The position numbers and the translations under genes are program-made. A stretch of 64,000 nt of DNA. Source: Corynebacterium lubricantis DSM 45231 (GTDB lineage: Bacteria > Actinomycetota > Actinomycetes > Mycobacteriales > Mycobacteriaceae). The stretch's first letter is position 1, and each line of letters starts with the position of its first letter. This document shows, piece by piece, positions 36,471 through 45,170 of this stretch. Location of the stretch: positions 1 to 64,000 of the forward strand of contig NZ_KB902187.1 in NCBI RefSeq assembly GCF_000379425.1. Reading direction: 5' to 3'. The notes under the pieces are model-generated. The model had not been told where the DNA came from. It ran no database searches and was given only the letters and a program-made list of their open reading frames with translations.

Positions 36471-37073
36471 CTAGTTGCTAATCGAGCCGTTGGATGCGTG
36501 TTCGATGACGTGGTCAACGATGCCGTATTCCTTCGCCTCTTGTGCGGTGAACCAGCGGTCACGGTCAGAGTCCTTGGAAATCTGCTCGAAGGTCTGGCCA
36601 GTGTGCTCTGCGATCAGCTCTGCCATCTCACGCTTGGTCTGTGCGAACTGCTCGGCCTGAATAGCGATATCAGCAGCGGTACCGCCTACACCTGCGGAAG
36701 GCTGGTGCATCATAATGCGTGCGTGAGGAAGCGCGTAGCGCTTACCCTTGGTGCCACCGGAGAGCAGGAACTGGCCCATCGATGCCGCCATGCCCATGCC
36801 GTAGGTACGGATGTCGCATGGCGAGTACTTCATGGTGTCGTAGATAGCCATGCCAGCACTGACCGAGCCACCTGGCGAGTTGATGTAAAGCGAAATGTCG
36901 CGGGTTGGATCCTCCGCCGAAAGCAGCAGAATCTGCGCACAAAGCTTATTCGCAATGTCGTCGTCTACCTGCTGGCCAAGGAAGATAATGCGCTCACGGA
37001 GAAGGCGCTCGTAGACCGGATCTCCGGGGTAGCCTCCAGCAGCCCCAGATTCCATCTTGGTTCCGTCAGTCAT
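36471..37073 (-). CDS. clpP1: ATP-dependent Clp protease, proteolytic subunit ClpP1
   Basis: 200 residues from ATG 37073, which has AGGAG 10 bases upstream; the open frame continues 22 codons further without a ribosome site. The catalytic Ser is in [13 protein letters not shown] and the His in [32 protein letters not shown] is the family's substrate-binding strand. First gene of clpP1-clpP2. The promoter region is the 99 bases up to the TetR gene. Confidence 0.94.
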   Translation of the reverse strand: MTDGTKMESGAAGGYPGDPVYERLLRERIIFLGQQVDDDIANKLCAQILLLSAEDPTRDISLYINSPGGSVSAGMAIYDTMKYSPCDIRTYGMGMAASMGQFLLSGGTKGKRYALPHARIMMHQPSAGVGGTAADIAIQAEQFAQTKREMAELIAEHTGQTFEQISKDSDRDRWFTAQEAKEYGIVDHVIEHASNGSISN

Positions 37074-37172
37074 GATTGAAAAACTCCTGTTAATAGTCCT
37101 AATTCCAATGAGAACCAACGTACCAGCGGTGCTCGACATTTCGCTGCTCTGTTCGCTATCAGCGTAGGAGTA

Positions 37173-37754
37173 CTAACTTTCCCGCGCGCTAACGGTGGCA
37201 AGCGCGTAATCTGCGTAGATTTCGCCAAGTTCTTCGGCCGAATATTTACCTTCGGGGCTAAACCACACGGAGACGCCAATGCCCATATCGATAAGCGCGT
37301 AGCAGGTAATTTCCGCGTCGTCGACGGTAAAAAGACCTTGACGACGACCCTCCTCGACAATTTTTACCCAGCGGACAACATAGTCGCGGCGCATTTGCAG
37401 CACTTCCGACTTGGTTGGCTCCTCGAGGCTATGAATTTCAGCATTGACCACTCGCACCGATCGTGAATAATTCGCATGAGTTTTCACATGCGAGATCATC
37501 GAAGCTTTGAGCTTGTCTATGGGACCTTCGGCCCGGGCTACTGCCTGCGCATGATCGTCGAGAAGCTGCTGCATCGACTCGGTCACCAGAGCCGCTAAGA
37601 CCTCTTGCTTGCTGCGGACATGGTTGTACAGGCTGGAAGTTCCCATGCCGATCTCTCGGGCGATGTCTTCCATTCCGGTGCCGTGATAGCCCCGGTTGCT
37701 GAACAGCATGAGCGCGGCTTCGACGATTTGCTGTTTCCTTTGTTCATTGGCCAT
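37173..37754 (-). CDS. TetR-family transcriptional regulator
   Basis: 193 residues from ATG 37754; the open frame extends to 37898 but the extension overlaps the divergent promoter. The N-terminal DNA-binding domain is clear (QQIVEAALMLFSNRGYHGTGMEDIAREIGMGTSSLYNHVRSK, region 7-48), and the C-terminal domain resembles the TetR_C group found with fatty-acid/CoA-ester regulators. It is divergent from an acyl-CoA dehydrogenase gene. The inverted repeat ACGAA-N6-TTCGT at 37866-37881 lies in that promoter and recurs before the thiolase gene at 44978, so this protein is the probable repressor of both units, with an acyl-CoA as likely effector. Confidence 0.85.
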   Translation of the reverse strand: MANEQRKQQIVEAALMLFSNRGYHGTGMEDIAREIGMGTSSLYNHVRSKQEVLAALVTESMQQLLDDHAQAVARAEGPIDKLKASMISHVKTHANYSRSVRVVNAEIHSLEEPTKSEVLQMRRDYVVRWVKIVEEGRRQGLFTVDDAEITCYALIDMGIGVSVWFSPEGKYSAEELGEIYADYALATVSARES

Positions 37755-37834
37755 GCCAGAAGAATGTACCAGTAAAAGCCGAAAGAGTTTCATCCCACTA
37801 AGCAAAAAAATTATGTTGCAGCACTCACTTGACA

Positions 37835-37850
37835 AGTGATGTACGTTACA
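37835..37850. promoter_or_regulatory. GlxR/CRP-like site before the acyl-CoA dehydrogenase gene
   Basis: AGTGATGTACGTTACA matches 10 of 12 fixed positions of TGTGANNTANNTCACA. It overlaps the end of a TTGACA box at 37829-37834, so binding would touch the promoter. Confidence 0.5.
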
Positions 37851-37865
37851 CCACACTTGCAGATA

Positions 37866-37881
37866 ACGAATCGCAGTTCGT
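37866..37881. promoter_or_regulatory. TetR operator candidate, ACGAA-N6-TTCGT (copy 1)
   Basis: Perfect 5-base arms around TCGCAG, 20 bases before the acyl-CoA dehydrogenase start codon. The same architecture with 6-base arms stands at 44978-44995 before the thiolase gene. Confidence 0.65.
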
Positions 37882-37900
37882 ATCAGATGAAAGGACAATC

Positions 37901-39085
37901 ATGACTGATACTCACAACCCGCTTTCTGGTGCCCCCACCGATTTTTATAACGTTTTTTCGGACGTCTCTGGCGAGGACCTCAAAGCGTGGCAGGATGCGG
38001 CCACCTTCGGCGAGGAAATCGCCCCACATGTCAACGAGGCGTGGGAAAAGGCCGACTACCGCATCGATTTGGTTGAGCGCGCAGGAGAGCTCGATCTCCT
38101 CCTCGATGGCATCGAAATTCCAGGCCACCGCTCCATGAGTCGCTTGGCGGTGGGCCTGGTGTACATGGAGATCGCGCGCGCCGATGCTTCCATGGGTACC
38201 GCGCTGGCTGTGCAGGCCGGCCTGGCCATGCAGTCCATCGACCAGTGTGGATCACAGGCACAAAAGGACAAATACCTCGACGGCATGGCGAAGGGCGAAA
38301 TTCTCGGCGCATTCGCACTGACCGAGCCTGATCACGGCTCCGATTCAGTGGCGCTGGAGACCTCTGCCGTGGAAGATGGCGACGAGTGGGTCATCAATGG
38401 CGAGAAGAAGTGGATCGGCCAGGGCTCCGTGGGCCACATCTCGGTGGTGTGGGCGCGCATGGAAAATGGCGAGGTCTCCGGCTTCATCGTGCCGCAGGAC
38501 ACCCCCGGCTACGAAGCACAGACCATCGAAGGAAAGGGTGGCCTGCGCGGAATCCCGCAGGCACACATCAAGTTCACCGACGTGCGCGTTCCAAAGGAAA
38601 ACCGCCTGGAAGGTGCGAACTCCTTCCGCGACGTGGCCAAGGTCCTGACTGGTACTCGTTCCTCCGTTGCCTGGGCAGCACTGGGAATTGCCATCTCCAG
38701 CTTCGAAACGGCGCTCGCCTACGTCAAGGAACGCGAGCAATTCGGTAAGCCTCTGGCGAAGATGCAGCTCATCCAGTACCGCCTCGGCAACATGCTCCAG
38801 GATCTCACCGCAATGGCGCTGTATTGCCGCCGCCTCGTCAACATGGAGATGGACGGCACCATGACCGAGCAGCAGGCGTCGCTGGCGAAGGTGCACAACA
38901 CTCGCAAAGCTCGCGCCATCACCTCTGATGCCCGCGACATGCTCGGCGGTGTTGGCATGCTGCTGGAGAATCATGTGATGCGCAATCTCGCCGACATCGA
39001 GGCCCTGCACACCTACGAGGGCACCGACACCATTCAGAATCTGATCGTTGGCAAGGAAATCACCGGCATGAGCGCGTACCGGTAG
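37901..39085 (+). CDS. Acyl-CoA dehydrogenase (glutaryl-CoA dehydrogenase-like)
   Basis: 394 residues from ATG 37901 (AAAGGAC upstream). It shows the FAD/substrate motif FALTEPDHGSDS, the WIGQGSVGHISVVWAR strand, the REQFGKPLAKMQLIQYRLGNM helix and the catalytic-glutamate segment HTYEGTDTIQNLIVG, all as in short-chain and glutaryl-CoA-type dehydrogenases. It introduces a 2,3-double bond into an acyl-CoA and passes electrons to ETF. It stands alone on the plus strand, controlled with the thiolase/HAD pair by the adjacent TetR site. The Y-E-G-T placement is closest to the glutaryl/dicarboxyl-CoA group; the exact substrate is not known. Confidence 0.85.
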   Translation: MTDTHNPLSGAPTDFYNVFSDVSGEDLKAWQDAATFGEEIAPHVNEAWEKADYRIDLVERAGELDLLLDGIEIPGHRSMSRLAVGLVYMEIARADASMGTALAVQAGLAMQSIDQCGSQAQKDKYLDGMAKGEILGAFALTEPDHGSDSVALETSAVEDGDEWVINGEKKWIGQGSVGHISVVWARMENGEVSGFIVPQDTPGYEAQTIEGKGGLRGIPQAHIKFTDVRVPKENRLEGANSFRDVAKVLTGTRSSVAWAALGIAISSFETALAYVKEREQFGKPLAKMQLIQYRLGNMLQDLTAMALYCRRLVNMEMDGTMTEQQASLAKVHNTRKARAITSDARDMLGGVGMLLENHVMRNLADIEALHTYEGTDTIQNLIVGKEITGMSAYR

Positions 39086-39089
39086 GCAG

Positions 39090-39470
39090 TTAGTCAGCGT
39101 ACTGCGCCTCACCGCCTCCGAACGACCAGTTTTCCTTCGGCACTTCCACAAGGTTAATGAACACGTCTTCGGTGCGGATGCCCACCGCATCTTGCAGAGC
39201 TTCCGCCAGTACCCGATAGAACTGTTTCTTCTGCTCGACATCGCGCCCCTCATTCAACGTAATTTGAATGATGAGGGCGCGATTACTGCGCCGAACCAGA
39301 TAGGTCGGATCCATCACCAGATTTTCAAGTTTGTGCGCATTGACGATCACGAACTTGTCGCCGACGGGCACGCCCAGCTCGGTCACCAACGCGTCGTAGA
39401 TCGTATCGGCGATGGCACCGCGCTGCTCAACGGGGATAAGCTCCGGAAGGTCGATTCTGACTAAAGTCAT
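39090..39470 (-). CDS. Tautomerase-superfamily protein without the N-terminal proline
   Basis: 126 residues from ATG 39470. The sequence (LVRIDLPELIPVEQRGAIADTIYDAL, a region of residues 3-28, and VGIRTEDVFINLVEVPKENWSFG) fits the malonate-semialdehyde-decarboxylase/cis-CaaD-like tautomerase_2 group. In that superfamily the residue after Met is proline, the catalytic base. Here codon 2 is ACT, so the mature N-terminus would be Thr. No alternative in-frame start gives M-P. It follows the YeiH-like gene by 10 bases on the same strand. It may have lost or changed its activity. Confidence 0.75.
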   Translation of the reverse strand: MTLVRIDLPELIPVEQRGAIADTIYDALVTELGVPVGDKFVIVNAHKLENLVMDPTYLVRRSNRALIIQITLNEGRDVEQKKQFYRVLAEALQDAVGIRTEDVFINLVEVPKENWSFGGGEAQYAD

Positions 39471-39480
39471 GATTGCCACC

Positions 39481-40494
39481 TTATATATAGGCCTGTATAA
39501 ACACTCCTGCAAGCGCCACACTCATAATGATGCCCGTCGAGATCAATCCTAGAATGACCGGCTTCGCGCCTACTTTGATCAGCGCACGGAAGTTCAGCCC
39601 GAGTCCGAGCGCGAACATGGCAGCCGAAAGCAACAGAGTCTGCGCGATCTGAATGGCGCCCAGCACCGACTCGGGAACAATACCTGTGGTGCGCACAAGC
39701 ATCGCGACGATAAACCCCACAATAAATAAGGGAACGATTGGTGCATTGTTCTTCCCCACCGATTGCCCGCTGCGTTTCATCGTCCACGACACCCCAGCAA
39801 TGACTGGGGCCAGCATCAACACCCGGGCGAGTTTAACCGTCACCGCGACACCAAGAGCAGCCCCTCCCACTGCCCCACCGGCCGCGACAACTTGGGCAAC
39901 CTCATGGGTCGAAGCTCCAATCCAGATCCCTAGATCATGCTCCGAAAGCCCCAGGGCACCGCCAAGAAATGGCACCAGCGGGATCATGATCGTGCCAAAC
40001 AATACGACCAGGCCGACCGCCGTAGCCACCTCTTCCCTTTTCGCCTTCACAGTTTCGTCCATCGCCGCCACCGCCGCCGCCCCGCAAATGGAAAATCCAG
40101 ACGCGATAAGAACGCGCTGCGTCAGACTAATCCCAAGCAGCTTGCCCACCCAGAGCGTGGACATAAAAGTCACCCCAACAGCGGCTATGACGATCAGCAA
40201 TACACCGACGCCGAGATCGAGAATCGCAGAGAGTGACAATTGAAATCCGAGCAGAACAATGCCCGCTCGCAGCAAGCTTTTCGACGAAAAGGCGATGCCG
40301 CGATCAAGGACCGCTGGCACCGGTGCGAGGTTACTCCACAAAGCTCCGAGCACAATTGCGATCAACAATGCACTGATACCCGGTAGAAACCGTGCAATTA
40401 CCCACGCTGCCACTGCGGCCACGGTTGCGACGAGCACCCCGGGAAGAGTGGTGCGCAGCCGGGAATTCTGCTTGGCCAGGGCAATTTTATTCAT
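39481..40494 (-). CDS. YeiH/UPF0324-family membrane protein, putative sulfate or sulfonate exporter
   Basis: 337 residues and about 10 membrane helices. The family block GFSICGAAAVAAMDETVKAK, the GASTHEVAQVVAAGGAVG segment and the final NFRALIKVGAKPVILGL helix are characteristic. The family has been proposed to export sulfite/sulfate-like anions; function is not proven. It is divergent from a LysR regulator (71 bases between start codons), the usual arrangement for yeiH-yeiE pairs. The tautomerase gene follows in the same transcript. Confidence 0.82.
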   Translation of the reverse strand: MNKIALAKQNSRLRTTLPGVLVATVAAVAAWVIARFLPGISALLIAIVLGALWSNLAPVPAVLDRGIAFSSKSLLRAGIVLLGFQLSLSAILDLGVGVLLIVIAAVGVTFMSTLWVGKLLGISLTQRVLIASGFSICGAAAVAAMDETVKAKREEVATAVGLVVLFGTIMIPLVPFLGGALGLSEHDLGIWIGASTHEVAQVVAAGGAVGGAALGVAVTVKLARVLMLAPVIAGVSWTMKRSGQSVGKNNAPIVPLFIVGFIVAMLVRTTGIVPESVLGAIQIAQTLLLSAAMFALGLGLNFRALIKVGAKPVILGLISTGIIMSVALAGVFIQAYI

Positions 40495-40565
40495 GTGTTC
40501 AGGTTGTCACCAAAGCTCAACCAGTTGTAGCCTCTAAATTGCCAAGGCAGATATATCATCGTGAT

Positions 40566-41495
40566 ATGTCCCCGGTAATTCCCAACATTGATCAATGGCT
40601 CAGCCTGAGCATGTTGCGCCTGCTCACGAGTGTCGCTGAACTCGGAAGCTTGAGCGCCGCTGCGCAGTCATGCGGAATTGCACAATCGAATGCCTCTCGG
40701 TCGATGAAAACACTTGAACGACGTTTGGGCTATCCGTTGCTTCATCGCACCCCACAGGGATCCTCGCTCACCCAGGAGGGAAAACTCACTGTCGAGTGGG
40801 CCCGGGGAGTCCTTGATGCCGTTGACCGCCTAGCCGCGGGGGCGGAATCTCTGGCACACGCTGGACACGAACAATTATCCATCAGTGCGAGCATGACTAT
40901 TGCTGAGCATCTATTGCCCGGCTGGCTCGGAGAGTTCCGCAAGCAACAACCTCAGGTATCCACGAAACTTCGGGTACTTAATTCCGCGGATGTCATCGCC
41001 TCTGTCGAGTCGGGAGCTGCGGCGCTGGGATTCGTCGAAACGCCAACGCTGCCCACCACCCTGCATTCCGCCCCGGTGTGGACCGACCAACTCGTCGTGG
41101 TTGTCGGTGCCGAGCACCCGTGGGCGACGCGCAGCGCACCGCTTGGAATGGAGGAGTTGGCTGCAACGCCACTAATCGAGCGCGAAGAGGGGTCGGGCAC
41201 GCGGGCGTTTTTGGACTACTTGGTCAGCAATGACCGCCCGGCACCATTGCTCGAGCTCAACAGCATTTCTGCGATCTGCCACGCAGTCATGGAAAGCATC
41301 GGTCCCGCCGTGTTGAGTCGGCTCGCGGTGGACAGTTATCTCCGAGCCGGGCAATTGGTGGAAGTTCCCACCGACGGTATGGCGCTGAACAGACTTATGC
41401 ACGTTTTGTGGCGCGGCGAGGCCGATAGTGCGGAGGCCGTGAGGAATTTTCTGGACGTGGTGGGAACGAAAACCCGCACTACCAACGATCGGTAG
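40566..41495 (+). CDS. LysR-family regulator, divergent from the YeiH-type gene
   Basis: 309 residues from ATG 40566. The N-terminal winged helix is typical (LRLLTSVAELGSLSAAAQSCGIAQSNASRSMKTLERRLGYPLLHRT region, residues 18-60), followed by a LysR substrate-binding domain with EEGSGTRAFLDYL. YeiE/CysB-like regulators control the neighbouring exporter in other bacteria, so this protein probably regulates the yeiH-tautomerase unit. Its stop lies inside a hairpin shared with the convergent HAD gene. Confidence 0.83.
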   Translation: MSPVIPNIDQWLSLSMLRLLTSVAELGSLSAAAQSCGIAQSNASRSMKTLERRLGYPLLHRTPQGSSLTQEGKLTVEWARGVLDAVDRLAAGAESLAHAGHEQLSISASMTIAEHLLPGWLGEFRKQQPQVSTKLRVLNSADVIASVESGAAALGFVETPTLPTTLHSAPVWTDQLVVVVGAEHPWATRSAPLGMEELAATPLIEREEGSGTRAFLDYLVSNDRPAPLLELNSISAICHAVMESIGPAVLSRLAVDSYLRAGQLVEVPTDGMALNRLMHVLWRGEADSAEAVRNFLDVVGTKTRTTNDR

Positions 41496-41501
41496 TGCGG
41501 G
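41473..41501. terminator. Hairpin between convergent LysR and HAD/hydratase genes
   Basis: CCCGCACTACC (41473-41483) and GGTAGTGCGGG (41491-41501) pair perfectly around a 7-base loop. It overlaps the LysR stop codon; the HAD gene ends at 41519. No long T-run follows on either side. Confidence 0.6.
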
Positions 41502-41518
41502 CGCTTCCCGAAGCGCGT

Positions 41519-43768
41519 TTAGTTGCGCAGCGGCTGGCGCGGGTTCTTATACATCTGCACCACGCGGTCGATGTTCTCCTGATACTCGAGAAGCGGAACG
41601 GTGTTGCGGGTTTCGCGCTTGCCCATCTCGAAGGAGTCGATGGTCTCGCCGTCACCGTCCTGCGCGGTGTAGGTCGCGCCGATGGCCTGGGAGATCCGCA
41701 GGTCAGTGGCAGTGCCCTCGGTGTACTCCAACTTTGGTGCCTCGGCTGGGTACAACGGCAGCTCGCGGGTGCCCGGTTCGGTGTACCCGTCTGCGAGATC
41801 GCGAGCAAGCTCGAGCGCATCGGCGACGACGTGCTGTGCCGATAGCACGATGCGGTCAGAGTCCTCTCTCAGGAAACCCTGCTCTGCAACCGCGTGAACC
41901 GGGAGCTGCTTCGACGCCATGATGAAGCTGAACGCTGCGAGATGCGGGTTCTCCACACCGTTGTCGATCAGCCGCTCCAGCGAGCGGACAGTACCGCCCC
42001 AGCCAGGGATGATACCCACGTTGGGCTCGGGGAAGCCCAACCGAGTTTCCGCGTGAATCACGGTAGCGTCGCAATGCATCACGGTTTCCAGTCCACCGCC
42101 AAGAGCGACGCCTCGTACGGCACCCACCACCGGGAATGGTGCGCGGCGCAGCTGCTCCAGGGCCTCAGCACCCTGGCGGAGTACCTGCCGGATCCCTGTT
42201 TCGTCGCGGGACTTCGCCAGTTCGGAGAGGAGTTTCAGGTCGGCGCCGGCGGAGAACGCACGAGCCTCGTCGTTGGCGATGACGAGCGCGCGGATATCCT
42301 CGCGACGTGCCGTCTGCTCCATCGCGTCCAGGACCGAGCGATGCAGCGAGTTCATCGGGGTGCGCATGGCAAAGATGGCGACATCGTCGTCAAGCTTGAA
42401 TACCTGTGCACCTTCGGTCTCGACGATGACCTCGGCGCCGTCGGTGAGTTGCGCTACCGTGACCACACCTTCGCGCTCCGGGAGGTCGATGACGGTGCCT
42501 GACGACGAGAGCACCTTGCCGGCCTCCGGGTAGAAGCCGCCGGCGGTGGCGGCTGCCTCGAGCAGCTCGGGTGCGTCGTCGACGTAGGCCTCGAGTAACC
42601 AGTCGATGCCGATGGAATCTGCCAGTGCGAAGGGGCCCTGCTTCCAGCCGTAGCCGAGAGCCATGGCCTCATCGATTTGGGAGACCGAGTCGGTAATTTC
42701 TGGGGCCGTGTCGCAGCAGTAGCGCAGCGTGGTCAAAAAGACCTCGCGGGCGTAGCGGCCAGCTGGGGTATCTGTGCCCATCAGCGCCTTAGCATCGCGC
42801 TCGCGCAGGGCGGCGTCATCGAGAGCAACGCGGGCCCGGTAGTCGCCTGCCTGCGGGTCGTAGACCTCGAGGCCCTTGTTGCGGTAGAAACCGGCACCCT
42901 CTGGGTTGGTGCGACCGGTCAGTCCCTTGTCCAGTAGTTGCGTGACTACATCGGCCTTAGTGATGTCGTAGGAGTGGTACGCATCGGTCTCCGGCAGGGC
43001 CTTGAGCAGGGAGCCCCAGATCGGAGGAACGAGCTGCAGACCAACGTAGTCAAACAGGCCGAAGATGCCAGTGCGGGGAACACCAAATGGCTTCCCAAAT
43101 GCGGTATCTGCGAGTTCGGGTGCGATATCGTCGCGAAGCGCGACGGCAGCTCCCACTGCCATCCAGAAGTTGCCGATGCGGTTGGCGATAAAGCCCGGGG
43201 TATCGCGGCAATCGATGACGACCTTGCCCAGCTGCTGCTCGCAGATGCGCGTCAGGGTGGTGGCGGTGTCCTCGGAGGTCTCGGTTCCGCGCACGAGCTC
43301 GACCAGTGGCATCACGCGTGGAGGGTTGAAGAAGTGGATGATAGCGAAGTCGGGCAACATGTCCTGATCCATGCCCTCGGAAAGCACGGACAAAGGAATG
43401 GTCGACGTATTCGAGCTCACCGGAGTGCCAGGTGCGCGATGCGCTGCGATCTTGGCGAACGTGTCGTGTTTGACGTTGATGTCCTCGAAGACTGCCTCGA
43501 CGATCCACTCGGCCTCGGCGAGGCGGTCGAGGTGATCTTCGATATTGCCGGGGCGCACGTTCTCTGCGAAGCGCTTCGACATAAATCCGCGGGCCTTGAG
43601 CTGCTTCTCAATGCCGGCCTTCGCGCGCGCGTCGCGGTCGTCTCCATCTGCTGGAACGTCGAAGAGGTCGACCTGCACACCCGAGTTGGCCAGGTGGGCG
43701 GCAATGCCTGCGCCCATGGAGCCTGCTCCGATGACGGCTGCGCGTGAGATGAATTTCCGGTTCTCCAT
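41519..43768 (-). CDS. 3-Hydroxyacyl-CoA dehydrogenase / enoyl-CoA hydratase fusion
   Basis: 749 residues from ATG 43768 (GGAGG in the end of the thiolase gene). Residues 1-180 are the NAD-binding domain (AAVIGAGSMGAGIAAHL), with the catalytic His in IIHFFNPPRVMPLVE; 185-400 are two helical 3HCDH C-terminal repeats; about 440-660 are the crotonase domain (SAGADLKLL and GGGLETVMHCDATV) with the oxyanion loop A-F-S-A-G-A-D. The order dehydrogenase-then-hydratase is the reverse of FadB. It runs the two middle steps of beta-oxidation. The thiolase gene precedes it by 2 bases, so the pair is coupled. Confidence 0.88.
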   Translation of the reverse strand: MENRKFISRAAVIGAGSMGAGIAAHLANSGVQVDLFDVPADGDDRDARAKAGIEKQLKARGFMSKRFAENVRPGNIEDHLDRLAEAEWIVEAVFEDINVKHDTFAKIAAHRAPGTPVSSNTSTIPLSVLSEGMDQDMLPDFAIIHFFNPPRVMPLVELVRGTETSEDTATTLTRICEQQLGKVVIDCRDTPGFIANRIGNFWMAVGAAVALRDDIAPELADTAFGKPFGVPRTGIFGLFDYVGLQLVPPIWGSLLKALPETDAYHSYDITKADVVTQLLDKGLTGRTNPEGAGFYRNKGLEVYDPQAGDYRARVALDDAALRERDAKALMGTDTPAGRYAREVFLTTLRYCCDTAPEITDSVSQIDEAMALGYGWKQGPFALADSIGIDWLLEAYVDDAPELLEAAATAGGFYPEAGKVLSSSGTVIDLPEREGVVTVAQLTDGAEVIVETEGAQVFKLDDDVAIFAMRTPMNSLHRSVLDAMEQTARREDIRALVIANDEARAFSAGADLKLLSELAKSRDETGIRQVLRQGAEALEQLRRAPFPVVGAVRGVALGGGLETVMHCDATVIHAETRLGFPEPNVGIIPGWGGTVRSLERLIDNGVENPHLAAFSFIMASKQLPVHAVAEQGFLREDSDRIVLSAQHVVADALELARDLADGYTEPGTRELPLYPAEAPKLEYTEGTATDLRISQAIGATYTAQDGDGETIDSFEMGKRETRNTVPLLEYQENIDRVVQMYKNPRQPLRN

Positions 43769-43770
43769 GT

Positions 43771-44943
43771 TTAAACCTCCACGATCAAAGCGATACCCTG
43801 GCCGCCACCGATACACATGGTGACCAGGCCGTAGCGCAGGTTGTCTGCCTTCAGGCGGTGGATCACTTTCACTGTCAGGATCGCGCCAGTGGCACCGATG
43901 GGGTGACCTAAGGAGATCGCGCCGCCGTCGACGTTGGTCTTTTCCGGATCCAAACCAAGACCGTCCTGGACTGCGAGTGCCTGAGCGGCAAAGGCTTCGT
44001 TGGATTCAATCAGATCAATGTCGTCGAGCTTGAGGCCTGCCTTGGCCAGTGCGCGCGGCACGGCCTCGATGGGGCCGCAGCCCATGTACTTGGGATCCAC
44101 ACCAGCGAAGCCCCAGGACACGATGCGTGCCATGGGCTCGAGGCCGTGGGAATCCACCGCGGTCTGGGACGCCACAACGACTGCTGCTGCCGCGTCGTTC
44201 ATACCGGAGGCATTACCTGCGGTGACGGAGCCACCCTCTTGGAAAGCTGCTGGCAGCTTAGCCAACGACTCCATGCTCGAAGCGCGTGGGTGCTCGTCGG
44301 TATCGAAAACGACATCGCCCTTGCGACCCTTCACGGTCACAGGCACGATCTGATCCTTGAAGCGGCCCGCCTCGATGGCAGCTGCCGCGCGAGTCTGGGA
44401 GAGCAGAGCGAATTCGTCCTGGCGTTCGCGGCTGAGGCCGTACTTTTCAGCCACATGCTCCGCGGTAATGCCCATGTGGCCGTGGCCCATCGGATCGGAG
44501 AGCGCGCCGGTGAGCCAGTCATCCAACTTGCCAGGGCCCATCTTCTGGCCCTTGCGCATACCACGCACGGAGTAGATTGCCTTGGACATGATTTCGGTAC
44601 CACCTGCAATGGCGAGCTCGGAATCGCCCGTCATGATGTTCTGTGCAGAGGTGACAATGGCCTGCACACCGGAGCCACAAAGACGGTTCACGCCGACTGC
44701 GTGGGAGGACTGCGGCAAACCTGCATCGAGGCCAACTACGCGGGAGGTGTAGAGGTCGCGCGGCTCCGAGATGACAATGTTGGCGAAGTTGGAGCTATCC
44801 ACCGCCGCTGGATCTACTCCGGCGCGCGACATTGCTTCTTTGGCCACGATGGTGCCAAGAGAAATTGGGGTCTCGTTCGACAGGGTGCCCATAAAGGTTC
44901 CAATGGCGGTGCGCGCCCCGTTCACGATGTAGATGTCTTGCAT
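43771..44943 (-). CDS. Acetyl-CoA acetyltransferase (thiolase)
   Basis: 390 residues from ATG 44943, with AAGGA 6 bases upstream. The nucleophilic Cys is in NRLCGSGVQAI, the His in SLGHPIGATGA and the second Cys in VTMCIGGGQGIALIVE. It makes or cleaves 3-oxoacyl-CoA. First gene of the thiolase-HAD unit. Its promoter carries the 44978 inverted repeat, linking it to the TetR regulator 7 kb away. Together with the acyl-CoA dehydrogenase it completes a beta-oxidation spiral, but no CoA ligase or CoA transferase is in the window. Confidence 0.9.
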   Translation of the reverse strand: MQDIYIVNGARTAIGTFMGTLSNETPISLGTIVAKEAMSRAGVDPAAVDSSNFANIVISEPRDLYTSRVVGLDAGLPQSSHAVGVNRLCGSGVQAIVTSAQNIMTGDSELAIAGGTEIMSKAIYSVRGMRKGQKMGPGKLDDWLTGALSDPMGHGHMGITAEHVAEKYGLSRERQDEFALLSQTRAAAAIEAGRFKDQIVPVTVKGRKGDVVFDTDEHPRASSMESLAKLPAAFQEGGSVTAGNASGMNDAAAAVVVASQTAVDSHGLEPMARIVSWGFAGVDPKYMGCGPIEAVPRALAKAGLKLDDIDLIESNEAFAAQALAVQDGLGLDPEKTNVDGGAISLGHPIGATGAILTVKVIHRLKADNLRYGLVTMCIGGGQGIALIVEV

Positions 44944-44977
44944 GTGCATTCCTTTGCAGCTAGTGGTTATTCACGCC

Positions 44978-44995
44978 TACGAATTGTGATTCGTA
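44978..44995. promoter_or_regulatory. TetR operator candidate, TACGAA-N6-TTCGTA (copy 2)
   Basis: Perfect 6-base arms around TTGTGA, 35 bases before the thiolase start codon. The core ACGAA-N6-TTCGT is shared with 37866-37881 next to the TetR gene. Confidence 0.65.
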
Positions 44996-45099
44996 TCGCG
45001 CAGTTCCCACGAGTGTAACCCCCGTCACCACTCAATGCAAGCAACTAAAATGTGTTTGTCGGAAAAAGCAATAATGCCTCTGGAAAATGGCATAGAAAA

Positions 45100-45131
45100 G
45101 GCCGTTCCCGCCGATTAAAGCGGGAACGGCC
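45100..45131 (-). terminator. Terminator after tig
   Basis: GGCCGTTCCCGC (45100-45111) and its complement (45120-45131) form a perfect 12-base stem with an 8-base loop; on the minus strand TTTTCT follows. It ends tig transcription 40 bases after the stop. Confidence 0.88.
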
Positions 45132-45170
45132 CTCAAACTTCAGAGGCTTAAAGCCCCGAGAAAAGGAGGA

